64,000 nucleotides of DNA from Malania oleifera (GCF_029873635.1 NC_080417.1:25864182-25928181); one strand, 5' to 3'; shown: positions 43,201 through 54,663, counted from the stretch's first letter. A program made the numbers and translations. Notes: generated by a model from the sequence alone, not told the origin.

Positions 43201-43462
43201 GTATTTAAGGGGTCCTCTAATACCTCTGTACGTTTAGGGTTAGTATAAATACAATGATGTAACCCTTGTTTCTAACGATATAGTGAATTTCAGCCGTCGC
43301 TTGCTCCTGTGGGCGTATGTATTCTACCGAACCACGTTAAATTTGTGTGTGTGATTCTATTACTTTCCTTATCTGTGTGTGTTTCCGTATTATTCATCGT
43401 GATTGCCGCACAACACGATCATTCTACATTCCGAGTTTTTGCACAACAATTGGTATCAAAGC
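43201..43462 (+). mobile_element. Element 4 5' LTR, part 3, and primer site
   Basis: From GTATTTAAGGGGTCC through TATAAATAC (about 43250) to the LTR end TTTTTGCACAACA at 43448, then TGGTATCAAAGC at 43451-43462, two mismatches or fewer from the tRNA-Met complement. Confidence 0.78.
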
Positions 43463-43469
43463 ATAGGTT

Positions 43470-44270
43470 ATGATGATTGGGATTTCTTTTGCAAAATTTG
43501 ACATTGTCAAGTTCGACGTATCTGAAAATTTCAGATTAAGGCAAAGGAGGGTCAAGGATTTGTTAGTGCAACAGGGTATGGTGAAGGTGTTATACGGAAA
43601 GCAGTCAGAAGGCATGGACAACATGAATTGGAAGGAACTGGAAGCAAAGCCTGTGGCAACTATCGAACTTTGTTTGGCTGACGACGTGATGTTTCACTTC
43701 ATGGATGAGGAATCACTGGCAACAATTTGGTTGAAACTGGAAAGTTGGTATATGTACAAGTCGTTGAGAAACAAGCTTTATCTTAAGTATAACTGTATGG
43801 TCTTACGATGTCATAGGGTGCAAATATGAACTGCTACATCAACATGTTTAATCAAATCATCAGTGATTTGAAACGAGTTGATGAGAAGTTAAAGACGAAG
43901 ACAAGATGTTGATGTTACTGAATTCCCTACTTATTTCTCCTACATATGAAAATTTGGTTATAACTCTTATGTGGGGAAGAGAAACTCTCGAATTAGAGGA
44001 GATCATAAGTGCTCTTTTAGGTTTTCATCGAAGGAAGAAAGCAAACAATGAGAATTTACAAGGTGAAGGGCTTGTGGTAAGGAGTAAATAGGAAAGTAGG
44101 AGAAGCAAGTCCCAGAGTAGACTGAGAAACAATAAATCTTGGTCCAATTCCAGGAAAAAGAAGGACATACGGTCTTTTAAGTGTGGGAAAAGGGGCATAA
44201 AAAAAAAGATTGTCTAGAGAGAAAGAAGGGGAATACATAGAATAAATAGGGTCCATCAAAGTCTTCGAAT
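43470..44270 (+). pseudogene. Element 4 gag remnant
   Basis: Starts near ATGATTGGGATTTCTTTTGC with FAKFDIVKFDVSENF, then ATIELCLADDVMFHFMDEES, TIWLKLESWYMYKSL and MLLNSLLISPTYENLVITLMWG, the UBN2-type gag of this copia lineage. The frame shifts near 43830 and 44090. The zinc knuckle (FKCGKRG near 44175) is shortened. Confidence 0.83.
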
Positions 44271-44273
44271 GTA

Positions 44274-45640
44274 ATGGAAGAAGGAGACTTAGAGAGTGGT
44301 GATAAGGATATGTTTTCTGTTTCATCTGGTTTAGATCGTCTCGCGGATTATTGGATCTTGGATTCGGCATGCTCCTATCACATAACACCCAATAAAGATT
44401 GGTTTGACATCTACAGGTTAGTAAATCATGGTTTTATTTCTATGGGTAATGATGCATCGTGCAAAATTGTTAGAATATGGAATATCAGAATTAAAATGTT
44501 TGATGGTGTTGTTAGAACGTTGTGTGATGTTAGAAATATATCGATTTAAGGAATATTTTGATTTCATTGAGCACTTTAGATTGTAATGGACTTAATTACA
44601 AGTTTGCAAGTGGAGTAATGAAGGTGAGTAAAGGTGTTTTAACGGTGATGAAGGGGCAAAAATTAGTAGGAAATATCTATACACTGCTAGGTACCATAGT
44701 TGTAGGTAGAGCTATAATTGCAAAGTCTGAGTCAGATAGTAATGTCTTGTGGTATATGCGATTAGCGCATATGGGTAAGCGTGGGATGATGGAGCTTCAT
44801 AAGAGGAATCTATTGAAGGGTGTAAAAACATGCAAGCATAATTTTTTGTAGGTATTGTGTTCTTGGAAAGAAGAATAGGGTGCAGTTCAAGACAGCCACA
44901 CACAATATGAAGGGAATTCTTGACTATGTTCATACAGAAGTTTGAGGGCCGCCCAGTAAGGGTAGCATCACCGGGAGGATATACGTATTTCGTGATTTTT
45001 ATTGATAATTACTCATAAAAGGTTTGGGTGTACTTCATGCGGCACAAGTCAGAAACGTTTGCCAAGTTCAAGCTATGGAAAGCTGAAGTGGAAAACAAGA
45101 TAGGGAGGAATACCAAATGCCTTAGGTCCGACAATGGTACTAAGTACACAGATTTAAAGTTCACGGAGTTGTGCGAGCAGCATGACATTAAGAAACACTT
45201 CACAGTACACAAGATACCATAACAGAATGGTGTGGTGGAAAGGATGAACAAAACAATACTTGAAAGAGCTAGGTGTCTTAGGTTAAATAATAAGGCTTGC
45301 AAAGAACTTCTGGATAAAGGCAGTTAGTATGTCATGTTTTGTGATCAATAGGTCACCAAGGGCAGCACTAGATGGAAAAGTATCAAAGGAGGTGTGGACA
45401 AGCAGTGCGGTAGACTACTCTGGTTTAAGAGTGTTTGGATGTCCAGTCTATATGCATGCTTCTAGGGAGGAGAGATTGAAGTTTGATGCAAAGTCTAGAC
45501 AATGCATCTTTCTGAGGTATTAGAAAGGTGTGAAATGTTTCAAGTTGTACGATCTGAAGGTAAATAAGGTGGTGATCGGTATAGATTTAGTTTTTAAAGA
45601 GAAAGCCATGTTGCGGTGTACTCAAGAATAAAAGAAATAG
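44274..45640 (+). pseudogene. Element 4 protease and integrase remnant
   Basis: Protease site WILDSACSYHITPNKDW keeps D-S-A. GAG-pre-integrase LWYMRLAHMGKRGM is followed by a shift in the C-x2-C region. Integrase pieces: YFMRHKSETFAKFKLWKAEV and CLRSDNGTKYTDLKF, keeping the second Asp, then a stop near 45221 just before the conserved Q-N-G-V-V-E-R, and FGCPVYMHASREERLKFD. Several shifts. Confidence 0.83.
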
Positions 45641-47157
45641 ATGCTAGAAAATTGTTGCAGCAATGAGCATGTAGTGCAGGTGGAGCTAGATACTAAAGGT
45701 AGAGATGACAATGTTCAGAATACAAGGAGTTCCAGCTTAGGAAATCAGCAACATCACCACGGTATAGCTATAGACAAGCCCATATGCACTATTAGGCCAC
45801 CACCAAGTATGGTTTTGATGATCTGGTTTCTTATGCACTCCTTACTATTAGCAGGGATCCTACTACTTTTTAAGAGGCAGTGCATAGCCAAGAAAAGAGT
45901 AGATGGATGGGTGCTAAGGTGGAGGAGATGGAGTCTCTGTATAAAAACTAGACATGGGAGTTAGTGGAGCTTCTAGAGGGGAAGAGAGTGATAGGATGCA
46001 AATGGGTGTATAGGAAGAAAGAAGCAGTATCAGAAAAAGAGGAAGAAAAAATTCAAGGCTCGTCTAGTAGCAAAAGGTTACTCACAAAGGAAAGGGGTTG
46101 ATTATGATAATATCTTCTCCCTTGTGGTCAGACGCACTTCCATTAGGGCAATGTTTGGATTGGTAGTACATGTTGATATGCATTTAGAGTAAATAGATGT
46201 AAAGATAGCGTTTCTTCATGGTGATTTAGAGGAGTTGATTTCATGGTACAACCAGAAGGGTTCAATCAGCCTAGAAAAGAACACTTGGTCTGTAAATTAA
46301 GGAACTCACTTTATAGGCTAAAGCATTCTTCAAGGTAGTGGTACAAGAGATTTAACTCCTACATGAATCGGATTGGCTATAAGAGAAGTGAGTATGATTG
46401 TTGTGTTTATGTGAAGAGCATTGATGATGATTCATTTATTTTTCTGTTGCTTTATGGGGATGATATGTTGATTGTTGCGAAGAGTATAAGTGAGGTCAAC
46501 AAGTTGAAAACTCTATTGAGAAAATAATTTTACATGAAGGATTTGGGTGCGGCCAAGAAGATTATTGGGATGGAGATTCACAGGGATAGGGCTTCCAAGA
46601 GATTGTGGCTGTCTCAACGTAGCTATGTTGAGAGGGTGTTAGAGAGGTTCAACAATGGATAATGCAAAACTAGTGAGTACACCTTTAGCGAATCATTTTA
46701 GATTGTCTATCACTCAGTGCCCAAAGACAAATGATGAAGTTCAAGTCATGTCAAAGATTCCATATGAGAGTGTAGTGGAGTGTTTGATGTATGTTATAGT
46801 TTGTGCAAGGCTGGATCTGGCACAATCTGTCAGTGTAGTGAGCAAGTTTCTTTCAAATCTGGGTCCACAACATTGGAATTCAGTCAAGTGGATTTTCATA
46901 TACTTGAGGGGTACTGCAGACTATGACATTTTGTTTGCCAAACAACAGGGTGATCCTTTAGTTATAGGATATGTTGATGCAGACTATGCAGGGGACTTGG
47001 ATAACAAGAGGTCGGGGCTATTTATTGGAGGTCAATGGTTCAGTATCTAGTCACACTATCTACTACTAAGTCAGAATATATGGCAGTGGTTGAGGCTGTC
47101 AAGGAAGCTTTGTGGCTTATAGGGTTGGTCGAGGAGTTGGGTATTCAATATGTTCCT
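45641..47157 (+). pseudogene. Element 4 reverse transcriptase and RNase H remnant
   Basis: Recognisable parts: the KKFKARLVAKGYSQRKG region near 46050, HSSRxWYKRF near 46330, a polymerase box Y-G-D-D near 46455, VSTPLANHFRLSITQCP (46674-46725), VKWIFIYLRGTADYDILF, YVDADYAGDLDNKRSG and LSTTKSEYMAVVEAVKEALWL. It breaks off after EELGIQY at about 47157. The remaining frame to 47244 is antisense to element 5. Confidence 0.85.
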
Positions 47158-47716
47158 CCAAGTCACCGTGAAGAAACGTCGTCTTCACATCCATTTGTTC
47201 CAAATGAAGATCATAATGGACTACCAACCCCAACACAATCCTGATAGAAGTATGTCAGACTACAGGTGAAAAGATCTCATCATAATTTATTCCTTTCTTT
47301 TGTGAGTATCCTTTTACCACCAATCTTGCCTTGAATTTTTCTCCTTCATTTTCTAAAATTTCTTCCTTTTTCTTATATACCCATTTTCAAGCTAGCGTTC
47401 TCTTCCCATCTGGAAGCTCCACCAAATCCCAAGTTTGATTTTTATGTAGTGATTCCATCTCCTCAATAATTGCTCCCATCCACCTACCTTTCTCCTGACC
47501 TTGCACTACCTCTTGAAATGTAGTTGGATCGTTGCAACTAGTAAGAAAAGCATAAGACACTAAATCTTCAAACCCATACCTTGGCGGAGGCCTAATAGTG
47601 CGTCTGGATCTCCATATAAGAAGATCTTCAACTTGTTGATTTCTCAAACTAGAACTCCTTACAACCATAGGACTATGATCATTTCCATTGTCTTGAGCTT
47701 CCAACTCCACCTGCAC
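47158..47716 (-). pseudogene. Element 5 reverse transcriptase N-terminal remnant
   Basis: Minus strand: SRRTIRPPPRYGFEDLVSYA, NQTWDLVELPDGKRTLA then a stop, FKARLVVKGYSQKKGINYDE and MDVKTTFLHGDLEE at the break. The catalytic YxDD region is beyond the junction and absent. Confidence 0.85.
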
Positions 47717-47729
47717 AACATGTTTATCA

Positions 47730-48763
47730 CTACCCCAATTTTCTAGCTCCTATTTTCTGTTCATCACTATCTTGAGTATGCTTCACTATAGCCTTCTCAT
47801 CAAAGACTACATCCCTACTGATCACCACCTTGTTTGCCACTGGATCCCACAACTTGTACCCCTTTACACCTTTCGGATATCCCAAAAAAATGCAATGACG
47901 AGATTTTGGGTCAAGCTTAGACCTCTCCTCACTAGACATGTGAACATAGGCTGAACACCCAAATACTTTCAATCCAGAGTAGTCTACTGCATTTTCCATC
48001 CATACCTCTTCTGCCACGTTACCCTCTAGTGACTCTCTTGGTGATCGGTTTATCAGAAAATAAGTCATACTAACTGCCTCGACCCAGAAGTTCTTCGGTA
48101 GCCATGCATTAAACATGAGACACCGAGTTCTCTTAACTAGAGTCCGATTCATCCTTTTCGCCACACCATTTTGTTGAGGTGTCCGACAAATGGTAAGTTT
48201 CACTTAATGCCCTACTGCTCATAAAACTCTATAAATTGAGAATCAGCGTACTCGGTCCCATTATTCGACCTCAAGCATTTGATTATCCTCCCCGTTTGGT
48301 TTTCCACTTCAGCCTTCCAAATCTTGAACCTAGAAAATGCATCAGACTTATGCCGCATGAAGTATACGCAAACTTTCGATGAGTAATCATCAATAAAACT
48401 CACATAATACACATGTACACCCTTTGACTCAGCTCTAACCGGGCCCCAAACATCGAAATGCACATAATCAAGAATACCTTTCGTCTTGTGAACAACTGAC
48501 TTGAATTTTGCCCTGTTTTGTTTTCCAAGTACACAAATCTTGCAAAAGTCCAACTGACATGATTTCAAACCTTTCAAGAGTTTCCTCTTTTGTAATTCTT
48601 TCATATCATGTTCCTCCATATGCCCAAGACACATATGCCACAAGACGGTCTCATCAGATTCAGCATCTACGACTGCAGCTCCACCTATAATAGTAGTTCC
48701 CTGCAATGTGTAGATATTCCCATCTAACTTTTGCCCTTTCATCACCGTCAGATTCCTTTCCAT
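47730..48763 (-). pseudogene. Element 5 integrase remnant
   Basis: LWHMCLGHMEEHDMKELQKR with C-x2-C (CKICVLGKQNRAKF), then HFDVWGPV, CLRSNNGTEYADSQF (the second catalytic Asp is Asn), a stop-shift at about 48207, then TPQQNGVAKRMNRTL (the catalytic Glu of V-x-E-R is Lys) and CIFLGYPKGVKGYKLWDP. Two of three catalytic acids are lost. Confidence 0.87.
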
Positions 48764-48994
48764 ACCTTCATAACTCCACCTTTGGACTTGTAATTGAAAC
48801 CATTACAATCCAAAGTGTCAAGTGATATCAAACTTTTCCTCAACTCCGGTATATGTATTACATTGCTCAAGATTCTCACAACACCATCAAACATTTTTTT
48901 TATCTTAACTTCCTATGTCAATGATCTTACAAGAAAAATCATTACCCATAAGAATTGAACCTGAATTCACTAACCAGTAAGTACTGAACCACTA

Positions 48995-51047
48995 TGAAAA
49001 AGGTAGGTGTACTCCCAAGAGGGGTGGTGAATTGAGATTTTAAAATTTTCTTTAAATCCTTTTTAATAAACTCTTTCTCAATCCTCTTTAGTTTTAACAA
49101 TTACATATATAAGATTGATTATCAATAATAAGTACATTGGAAGATTAAATTAGTTATCAACCTTAATGAATGAGTATGCTTACTTTGAATGCTTTATGGA
49201 TTATTCAAGAAATCTTTCAGCAATTATCCAACAAACCAATCCAACCAAGGTAACCAAGATAAGATTCACAATATGAAATAATAACACAATCTCAGCAATG
49301 CTTCCAAGATTCAGCTTTTATGTATGTAGCTGACAAAAGCCTTGTTATTAATACACAAGATACACTTGATTTTTTAATATGAAACACAATAGAAATTTTC
49401 AACCACTCTTCCAAAACTCAAATTTCAAACCAATCACTTTCAAGATTAAAGATCGTTGTTGATTTTCTTTTAATGCTTTTTGAGTATTGGGTGTTAATCA
49501 ATCAATGTACTCTCTTATGGTTTCCACAATAAGATTTGATCATCCAACGTACTCCCTTTTGATTTCTGCAATCCCAATATCAAATTAATTTTCAGCTTTG
49601 TTTATTTTCAAACCACACAGTGTATAAGAACTGAAAAATAAACAATCAACCACGCAGTTAATATGACCAAAAAATTAAAGAGAGTAGGGAAGAGAGTGAG
49701 ACACGAGTTTTACGAGGTTCGGCTATACCCACTTACATCCTCGCCTAGGCAAACACACTCAAGGATTCCACTATACCACTCCTTTACGGGTAGGAGCAAC
49801 CTTACACACTTCTTTGACGGGCAGGAGCAACCTTTTACAATCCTTTATTCAACTAGGGTGGAGCCCTCTCTCCAAGCTATACCCCACGCTTAGTCCAACA
49901 ACAATTCAAGAACCTGAACCATCTACAAAACAAGAACAAATTTTAGTGTACAAATACACTCTCAACAAAAGCAGATTAGTACAATAATTAAGCACTAGAA
50001 TGTACTTTAATTCAAAATAACAATTGAAAGAATTTGAAGCCTTTAGAAGTATATCACCGTAATCTTTCTTTCTAGATTGAAAGAATTCAGTATAGGCTCA
50101 GAATTGTGTAAGAGATTCCCAGAAAACCTCACTAGAGAATTTCAGAAAGTAATTGCACAAGAGAGCTTTTGAGAGTTTTGAAAGTTTTGAGAGCAAGAAA
50201 GTTTGATTGTTGTAATTGCTTGGTGTGTTTGAATCCTTAGCCTTGGGGAGGTATTTATAGATGATTAATCAAGAGTATTTCGTATTCCCTAAGTGACTTG
50301 GAGTGTTTCCCTAGTTTTTATAACAGTTAGAATTTAAAAAATCAAATTTGGAAAGTACCTGTTATGTTTAAAATTAAAATCTCGAAGAGTTAATCGACTG
50401 GGAAATAGGAGTACATCGCCTAGATCCATTTAAAACACTGATATTTTCAAACAAAGAATGAGTCGGTCGACTGGAAACACACGAGTTAGTCGACTGGGTC
50501 CTTTAGGGTTGTTTCAAATATTTGTCAGTTGACTGGGATAACCTTGTCCGTTGCTTGGAAAGACCAAAACTGATTTTTCAATTTTGTTATCAAATTCTTT
50601 TTGCTCTTTTGCTTTCCCCAAAATAATTGAAGACTTTTGAAAAGTATTTTCTGGGGTTTTTCAAAACATGGTCTCTAAGTCACTGAGATTCCTAATGAGC
50701 TTCAAATCCAATCAAATTGTCATTTGAATGAAGTACTTATATAGAGACTCTCTTAAGACATTAAAACATTTTAAGCTTTTAGTCTTCATGCTTGTCTTTT
50801 GTTTTGTCCATCTTGACTTTGAGCTTCAAATTCTCTAAGCTTTTAGCAGTTCCTCTTTATTCATGCTGTCATGATCTTCAAGATTTCATATTCCTTTTCC
50901 ATGGAGTCTTGTAATCAGCTTTTGTATTCATTTGAGCTTGAGCTTAATGACTTGATTCCTGAAGTTTCATCACTTGCAACAAAACATGTTAAGTGACCTT
51001 ATATTTGTTATCATCAAAATAAAATTTTAAGCCTTGTAAGGCCAACA
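48995..51047 (-). mobile_element. Solo LTR G, SIRE-like, minus strand
   Basis: On the minus strand it starts TGTTGGCCTTACAAGGC and ends CTTGGGAGTACACCTACCTTTTTCA. Target-site duplication CACTA/CACTC at 48990-48994 and 51048-51052 (4 of 5). It lies inside the protease region of element 5, just after the D-S-A motif. A CTATAAATAC box lies at about 50251-50260 with an array at 50388-50557. Confidence 0.87.
50388..50557 (-). promoter_or_regulatory. GTCGACTGG-type array of LTR G
   Basis: Sites centred near 50395.5, 50417.5, 50468.5, 50491.5, 50530.5 and 50552. Steps are about 22, 51, 23, 39 and 21. Best copy AGTCGGTCGACTGG at 50461-50474. The array sits about 130 bp upstream of the LTR's TATA box. 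Confidence 0.6.
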
Positions 51048-51052
51048 CACTC

Positions 51053-51760
51053 CTTGTTTGGAGTCATGTGATAAGAATATGCCGAATCAAGTATCCAAGA
51101 GTCCGTAAGATTATCTGACCCCGACGAAACTAAAAGAATATCACCATCGCTGAAAATTAAACCTCCTTCTTGATCGACATTCGCTGACTTTGAAATCCTT
51201 TCATGCTATTCAGCATTTGCCTTCTTCTACTACGGAAACTCTGGTTTAACATGCCCACCTTTTATCGCATTTATAACACCGAATTTTCTTTTTCTTCTTG
51301 GATTGATTACGTTATTTCTGACTTGACCCACTTTTAAACTTTCCTTTGCCATGCTCATTATTACCTTTCACCACAAGTCATTCTCCTTCATCACATATTT
51401 TCAACCTTTGATGAAAATTCAGAAAAACACTTGTTACTTCTTCTAGATCAAGAGTCTTTTTCCCCACGTAAAGGTGGTAACTAGATTTTCATAGGTATGA
51501 ATCGACAACAAGGAGTTTAGCAACATCAACGCCTTATCATCTTCATCAATCTTAACATCAACACTCATCAAATCACTTATGATTTGATTAAATGCATTAA
51601 TGTTTTGATCTAAGTTTGATCCTTCAACCATCTTAGGCCAATAAAGACGATGCTTAAGAAAAATTTTATTGTTAAGTGATTTGGACATGTACCAACTTTC
51701 TAACTTTTGCCATATAGCCGCTGAAGAATCCTCCTCCATTACATGATAGAGAACTTCATT
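51053..51760 (-). pseudogene. Element 5 gag (second part), zinc knuckle and protease start
   Basis: Frame 51739-51443: MEEDSSAAIWQKLESWYMSKSL and MLLNSLLSIHTYENLVTTFTWG. The knuckle near 51270 has CYKC and then a one-base shift before G-H-V-K-P-E. Protease WILDSAYSYHMTPNK at about 51060-51110 is intact up to the LTR G insertion. Confidence 0.83.
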
Positions 51761-53190
51761 GGCTATGCCACGCTTTGAACTCGGTAATGGTACCCAGGGG
51801 TGAATAAGTAACCTATCTTGTCCCTATATCATACAAAACATCCATGATACACCATAATGAATGAGGGTCCGACCCCGTGGGGTTCCCATACACCCTATAC
51901 ACATTCATATACATAATAGATACACAGCGAAAAAAGGTCTTTCTATACATATTTTGTACCATACCAGAGGCTATACAAAAGAAATCTAGGTTCCATAATA
52001 CAAAACATAAACCCGGGTGTCAGCCAAAACCACAAAGACAACTCGATACAGTCCTAATACTTACCCAAGTACCTCCCGCAGTACACCGACCACTACGCTC
52101 CCAACACAAGGACGCTAGTTTCGGTTACTTGAAGGACCTGAAAAATATGTACGTACGATAGGGGTGAGACACCTCTCAGTAAGGTAGATCCAAGTTATAT
52201 CGGTGTGTGGCATATGAGTGTTATCATGACATAATACATACAGAGTTAAAATGCAATTCCAGTATTTTCACAAAACAGTTCCAGTATAGTGCATATCACG
52301 CACACACTGATTAAGTAACCCGGTATCGTCACACCCTTTGGCCCAAAGTCAGCTCGCATTAGACGGCGTCCTGGCACATGGCGTAGCCCCATGCTCCTAT
52401 GGCATCGTACCGGTATAACTGGTGGATCCACACCCTTCGATGATCAGCCGGTAAGGCTCACGCCCTCGGATATAGAGTCGAACACTCTTGCCAAACATGG
52501 TAAGTGATATTTCACACCCTCGGATATAGAGTCGGACACTCTTTCACAACTTGGAACAATTCGGAACCCCGTTCCTATTGCATTTCAACAAAGCACAACC
52601 ATGCATGCTCATATAACCAAACAAATCACACCTATTTGGTAATCTAAAATCATGATTTTCCAAAAATACACAGTTTAAACAAGTCAAGGCACGACCATCC
52701 CTATAACATAATATATATCATAATATATTCACAATTTTCCAAAAAAACCAGAGATGCGACCCAATGCCCCCTTTTCCCCAAAACTGTAACATGAAAAACT
52801 CATTATTTTGCCCGTTAGATTTCCTCAAATGAGTAACCAAAACGCACACAGGACCGTGAATCACAGTTCTACCGAATCCGATTTCAAAAATAACCGACAT
52901 AAACAGAATCTCCTTACCTTCCCTCGAAAATCCAAACCCGAACTCTATAGCCCCTAAACAGTGAACCGAGTTCTCAAAACCTATAAATCACAGTATTGAA
53001 CATACTCACAATTCTATTTCCTACACAACTACGGAAACAAAATTGAAAATCGATCCTTACCTCGATTTTGAGCCAAAACCCGAAAACACCCGAAACAAAG
53101 ATTCGTTTCGTAAATCTTGAAGAGAATCCTTCCCTGATCCTCGTGGTAACATCGGATCGATGATTCTAGCAATGTACGATGAAGAAATAT

Positions 53191-53192
<2 letters not shown>

Positions 53193-53240
<48 letters not shown>
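53193..53240. repeat. (GA)n microsatellite
   Basis: About 24 GA units, with a second shorter tract at 53255-53271, in the transcribed leader of the gypsy-type LTR. Confidence 0.95.
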
Positions 53241-53243
<3 letters not shown>

Positions 53244-53335
53244 TTAGTGTTCCTAGAGAGAGAGAGAGAGGTTTTCTTGATTTCTTAGTTGTTAAGCAAT
53301 AGAACATATATTTATAGCCCTTTGACTCGACCAAC

Positions 53336-53506
53336 CTCGTCGACGAGATGGCGTCTTCGTCGATGAGTCACTGAAGAAAGTTTATCGACGAGCTTGAGAT
53401 TTTTGGACTCCCGAAACCTCTCGGCTTCTCCTCGTCGACGATCTCCTGCATTTCGTCGCAGAGCAACATAAGGCCTTCGTCGACGAACTCTGGCTTTGTC
53501 GACGAA
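53336..53506 (-). promoter_or_regulatory. Phased CTCGTCGACGAG array of the minus-strand gypsy-type LTR
   Basis: Seven palindromes, centres 53341.5, 53361.5, 53386.5, 53436.5, 53457.5, 53481.5 and 53500.5. Steps are 20, 25, 50, 21, 24 and 19, close to the rhythm in 37543-37731. In the LTR's orientation they lie directly upstream of its TATA box. Confidence 0.78.
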
Positions 53507-53582
53507 GCTTGCTCAATTTACCATTTGATCCTTCTCTTTATTAATTTATTCCATATATCACGGTTCGAGTTCTTACAGGCCA

Positions 53583-53800
53583 AACACGAGCGTATTGTAG
53601 AAGCGGCCTTCACTTTCAAATCTCCCCATGTTGCCTCATCCATTCCTTTTGATTGTACCTCAAGTAAAGCTTTAGCCATTCCTTATTGCACAAGACTATT
53701 CTTGACTCTCCTCTACCACAAACCAAAATTTACGGTTCCATCGAATTTGATAATGTTAAATCTTGCAAAAGATGATCCTGATGCCATGATAACAATCGAT
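53583..53800 (-). pseudogene. Element 5 gag N-terminal part
   Basis: Minus strand MASGSSFARFNIIKFDGTVNFGLW, then a shift and stop, GMAKALLEVQSKGMDEATW and AASTIRSCLA, where the gypsy-type LTR cuts in. Matches FAKFDIVKFDVSENF of element 4. Confidence 0.8.
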
Positions 53801-53813
53801 CTAATACCAATTT

Positions 53814-54366
53814 GTTGTAAATAAGAATCGGATATAGGATGCACAGTGGAATAAAAACACAACAAGCAAACTAAACTCAACCAGTAAATAAGAAACAATA
53901 AGGACAACAACAAGATTTACTTGGTTCTGCAAAGCCTACATCCACAGAAGTAATGACACAAGAATTTCACTAAGGAAATATCAAAGTACACAATACACTT
54001 CACAAATAATCACCCTCACTGTCAATACACGCTCAGAATGACATATATAACGGTTCCTCGGAGGTTTCCCTTTAATTACCCAACCACCCCAACGTTCAAA
54101 TTCAAAATTCAAAAAATTGCTGGCAGTCCAAAAACACTCATCGATGAGAATAGGGGATTCGTCGACGAGACAAAGAAGGACACTCATTGACGAGTTTGGC
54201 TAATTATCGATGATCCTTTAAATCTGCTTTCGGTATCTCAGAAACTATGAGTTTTCCTTGCTCTCAGGATCTACTCGTTGACGAGCACAGGGCACTCACC
54301 GACGAGTCCCTGCTGTGCAACCCCCTTCCTTCCTTTGTTTATTAAACTCCAAGTATAAGAGCCACA
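53814..54366 (-). mobile_element. Element 5 5' LTR (553 bp)
   Basis: Minus strand TGTGGCTCTTATACTTGG to CTTATTTACAACA, followed by primer-site-like TTGGTATTAGATC (plus 53800-53812). TATATAT box at 54042-54050. The start matches the element 4 LTR start and the length equals that LTR's reassembled 553 bp. Confidence 0.78.
54137..54306 (-). promoter_or_regulatory. CTCGTCGACGAG-type array of element 5 (copia) LTR
   Basis: Six palindromes: CTCATCGATGAG (54142.5), TTCGTCGACGAG (54163.5), CTCATTGACGAG (54188.5), ATTATCGATGAT (54208.5), CTCGTTGACGAG (54279.5) and CTCACCGACGAG (54300.5). Steps are 21, 25, 20, 71 and 21. Same motif and rhythm as the gypsy-type LTRs, about 90 bp upstream of this LTR's TATA box. 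Confidence 0.75.
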
Positions 54367-54479
54367 CCTTAAACAACAAGATTTTATCTACATGCCCAAC
54401 ATTCAAAATTTTCCTTTATCACCACAACAAATCAACATTTCACAAATTTTTCATATTTCATAAAATAGCAAAATATATG

Positions 54480-54483
<4 letters not shown>

Positions 54484-54512
<29 letters not shown>
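54484..54512. repeat. (TA)n microsatellite
   Basis: About 14 TA units beyond the element 5 LTR. Confidence 0.95.
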
Positions 54513-54516
<4 letters not shown>

Positions 54517-54663
54517 CATATATTTTAAGGGAAACGTAAAAAAACAAGTTTAAGAATAACTTAATCCCTTATTTAAGATAAAATATTAGGAAAAATACAA
54601 TTTATTTTGAAAAAATGCTAAAAGATTTGAAAAAACCCAAGTTTCATTTTTCAAGAAAAAGAA

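Larger units (their letters stand above)
35718..47157 (+). mobile_element. Element 4: copia with a twice-interrupted 5' LTR, 3' end missing
   Basis: The 5' LTR is in three parts: 35718-35781, 40897-41137 and 43201-43448. After removing the inserted LTRs and one copy of each target site, the parts add up to 553 bp, the same length as the LTR of the related element 5 (53814-54366). A primer-site-like TGGTATCAAAGC follows at 43451. Gag, protease, integrase, RT and RNase H run to about 47157, where the element meets element 5 tail to tail. The 3' LTR is missing. Confidence 0.82.
51766..53577 (-). mobile_element. Solo LTR, gypsy-type, minus strand, inside element 5 gag
   Basis: On the minus strand it begins TGTAAGAACTCGAACCGTG and ends AAAGCGTGGCA. 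Target-site duplication GGCTA/GGCCA at 51761-51765 and 53578-53582 (4 of 5). Gag codons resume on each side. It shares CTTACTGAGAGGTGTCTCAC with 37419-39557, and has the CTCGTCGACGAG array, a TATATTTATAG box at 53307-53317, a GA-rich leader and a repeated CCCTCGGATATAGAGTCG unit near 52464 and 52522. Confidence 0.87.
47158..54366 (-). mobile_element. Element 5: copia related to element 4, minus strand, 3' end missing
   Basis: 5' LTR at 53814-54366, a tRNA-Met-like primer site next to it, gag split by a gypsy-type LTR (51766-53577), protease split by LTR G (48995-51047), then integrase and the first part of RT, which stops at about 47158 against element 4. Proteins align well with element 4 but LTR arrays differ. 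Both elements lack everything beyond the junction. Confidence 0.83.

Noticed and set aside
44056..44388. Minus-strand 110-residue frame
   Set aside because: Antisense to the gag-protease region of element 4.
47157..47244. Continuation of the element 4 RNase H frame (VPPSHREETSSS)
   Set aside because: This is antisense to the RT of element 5. The real homology ends at the junction.
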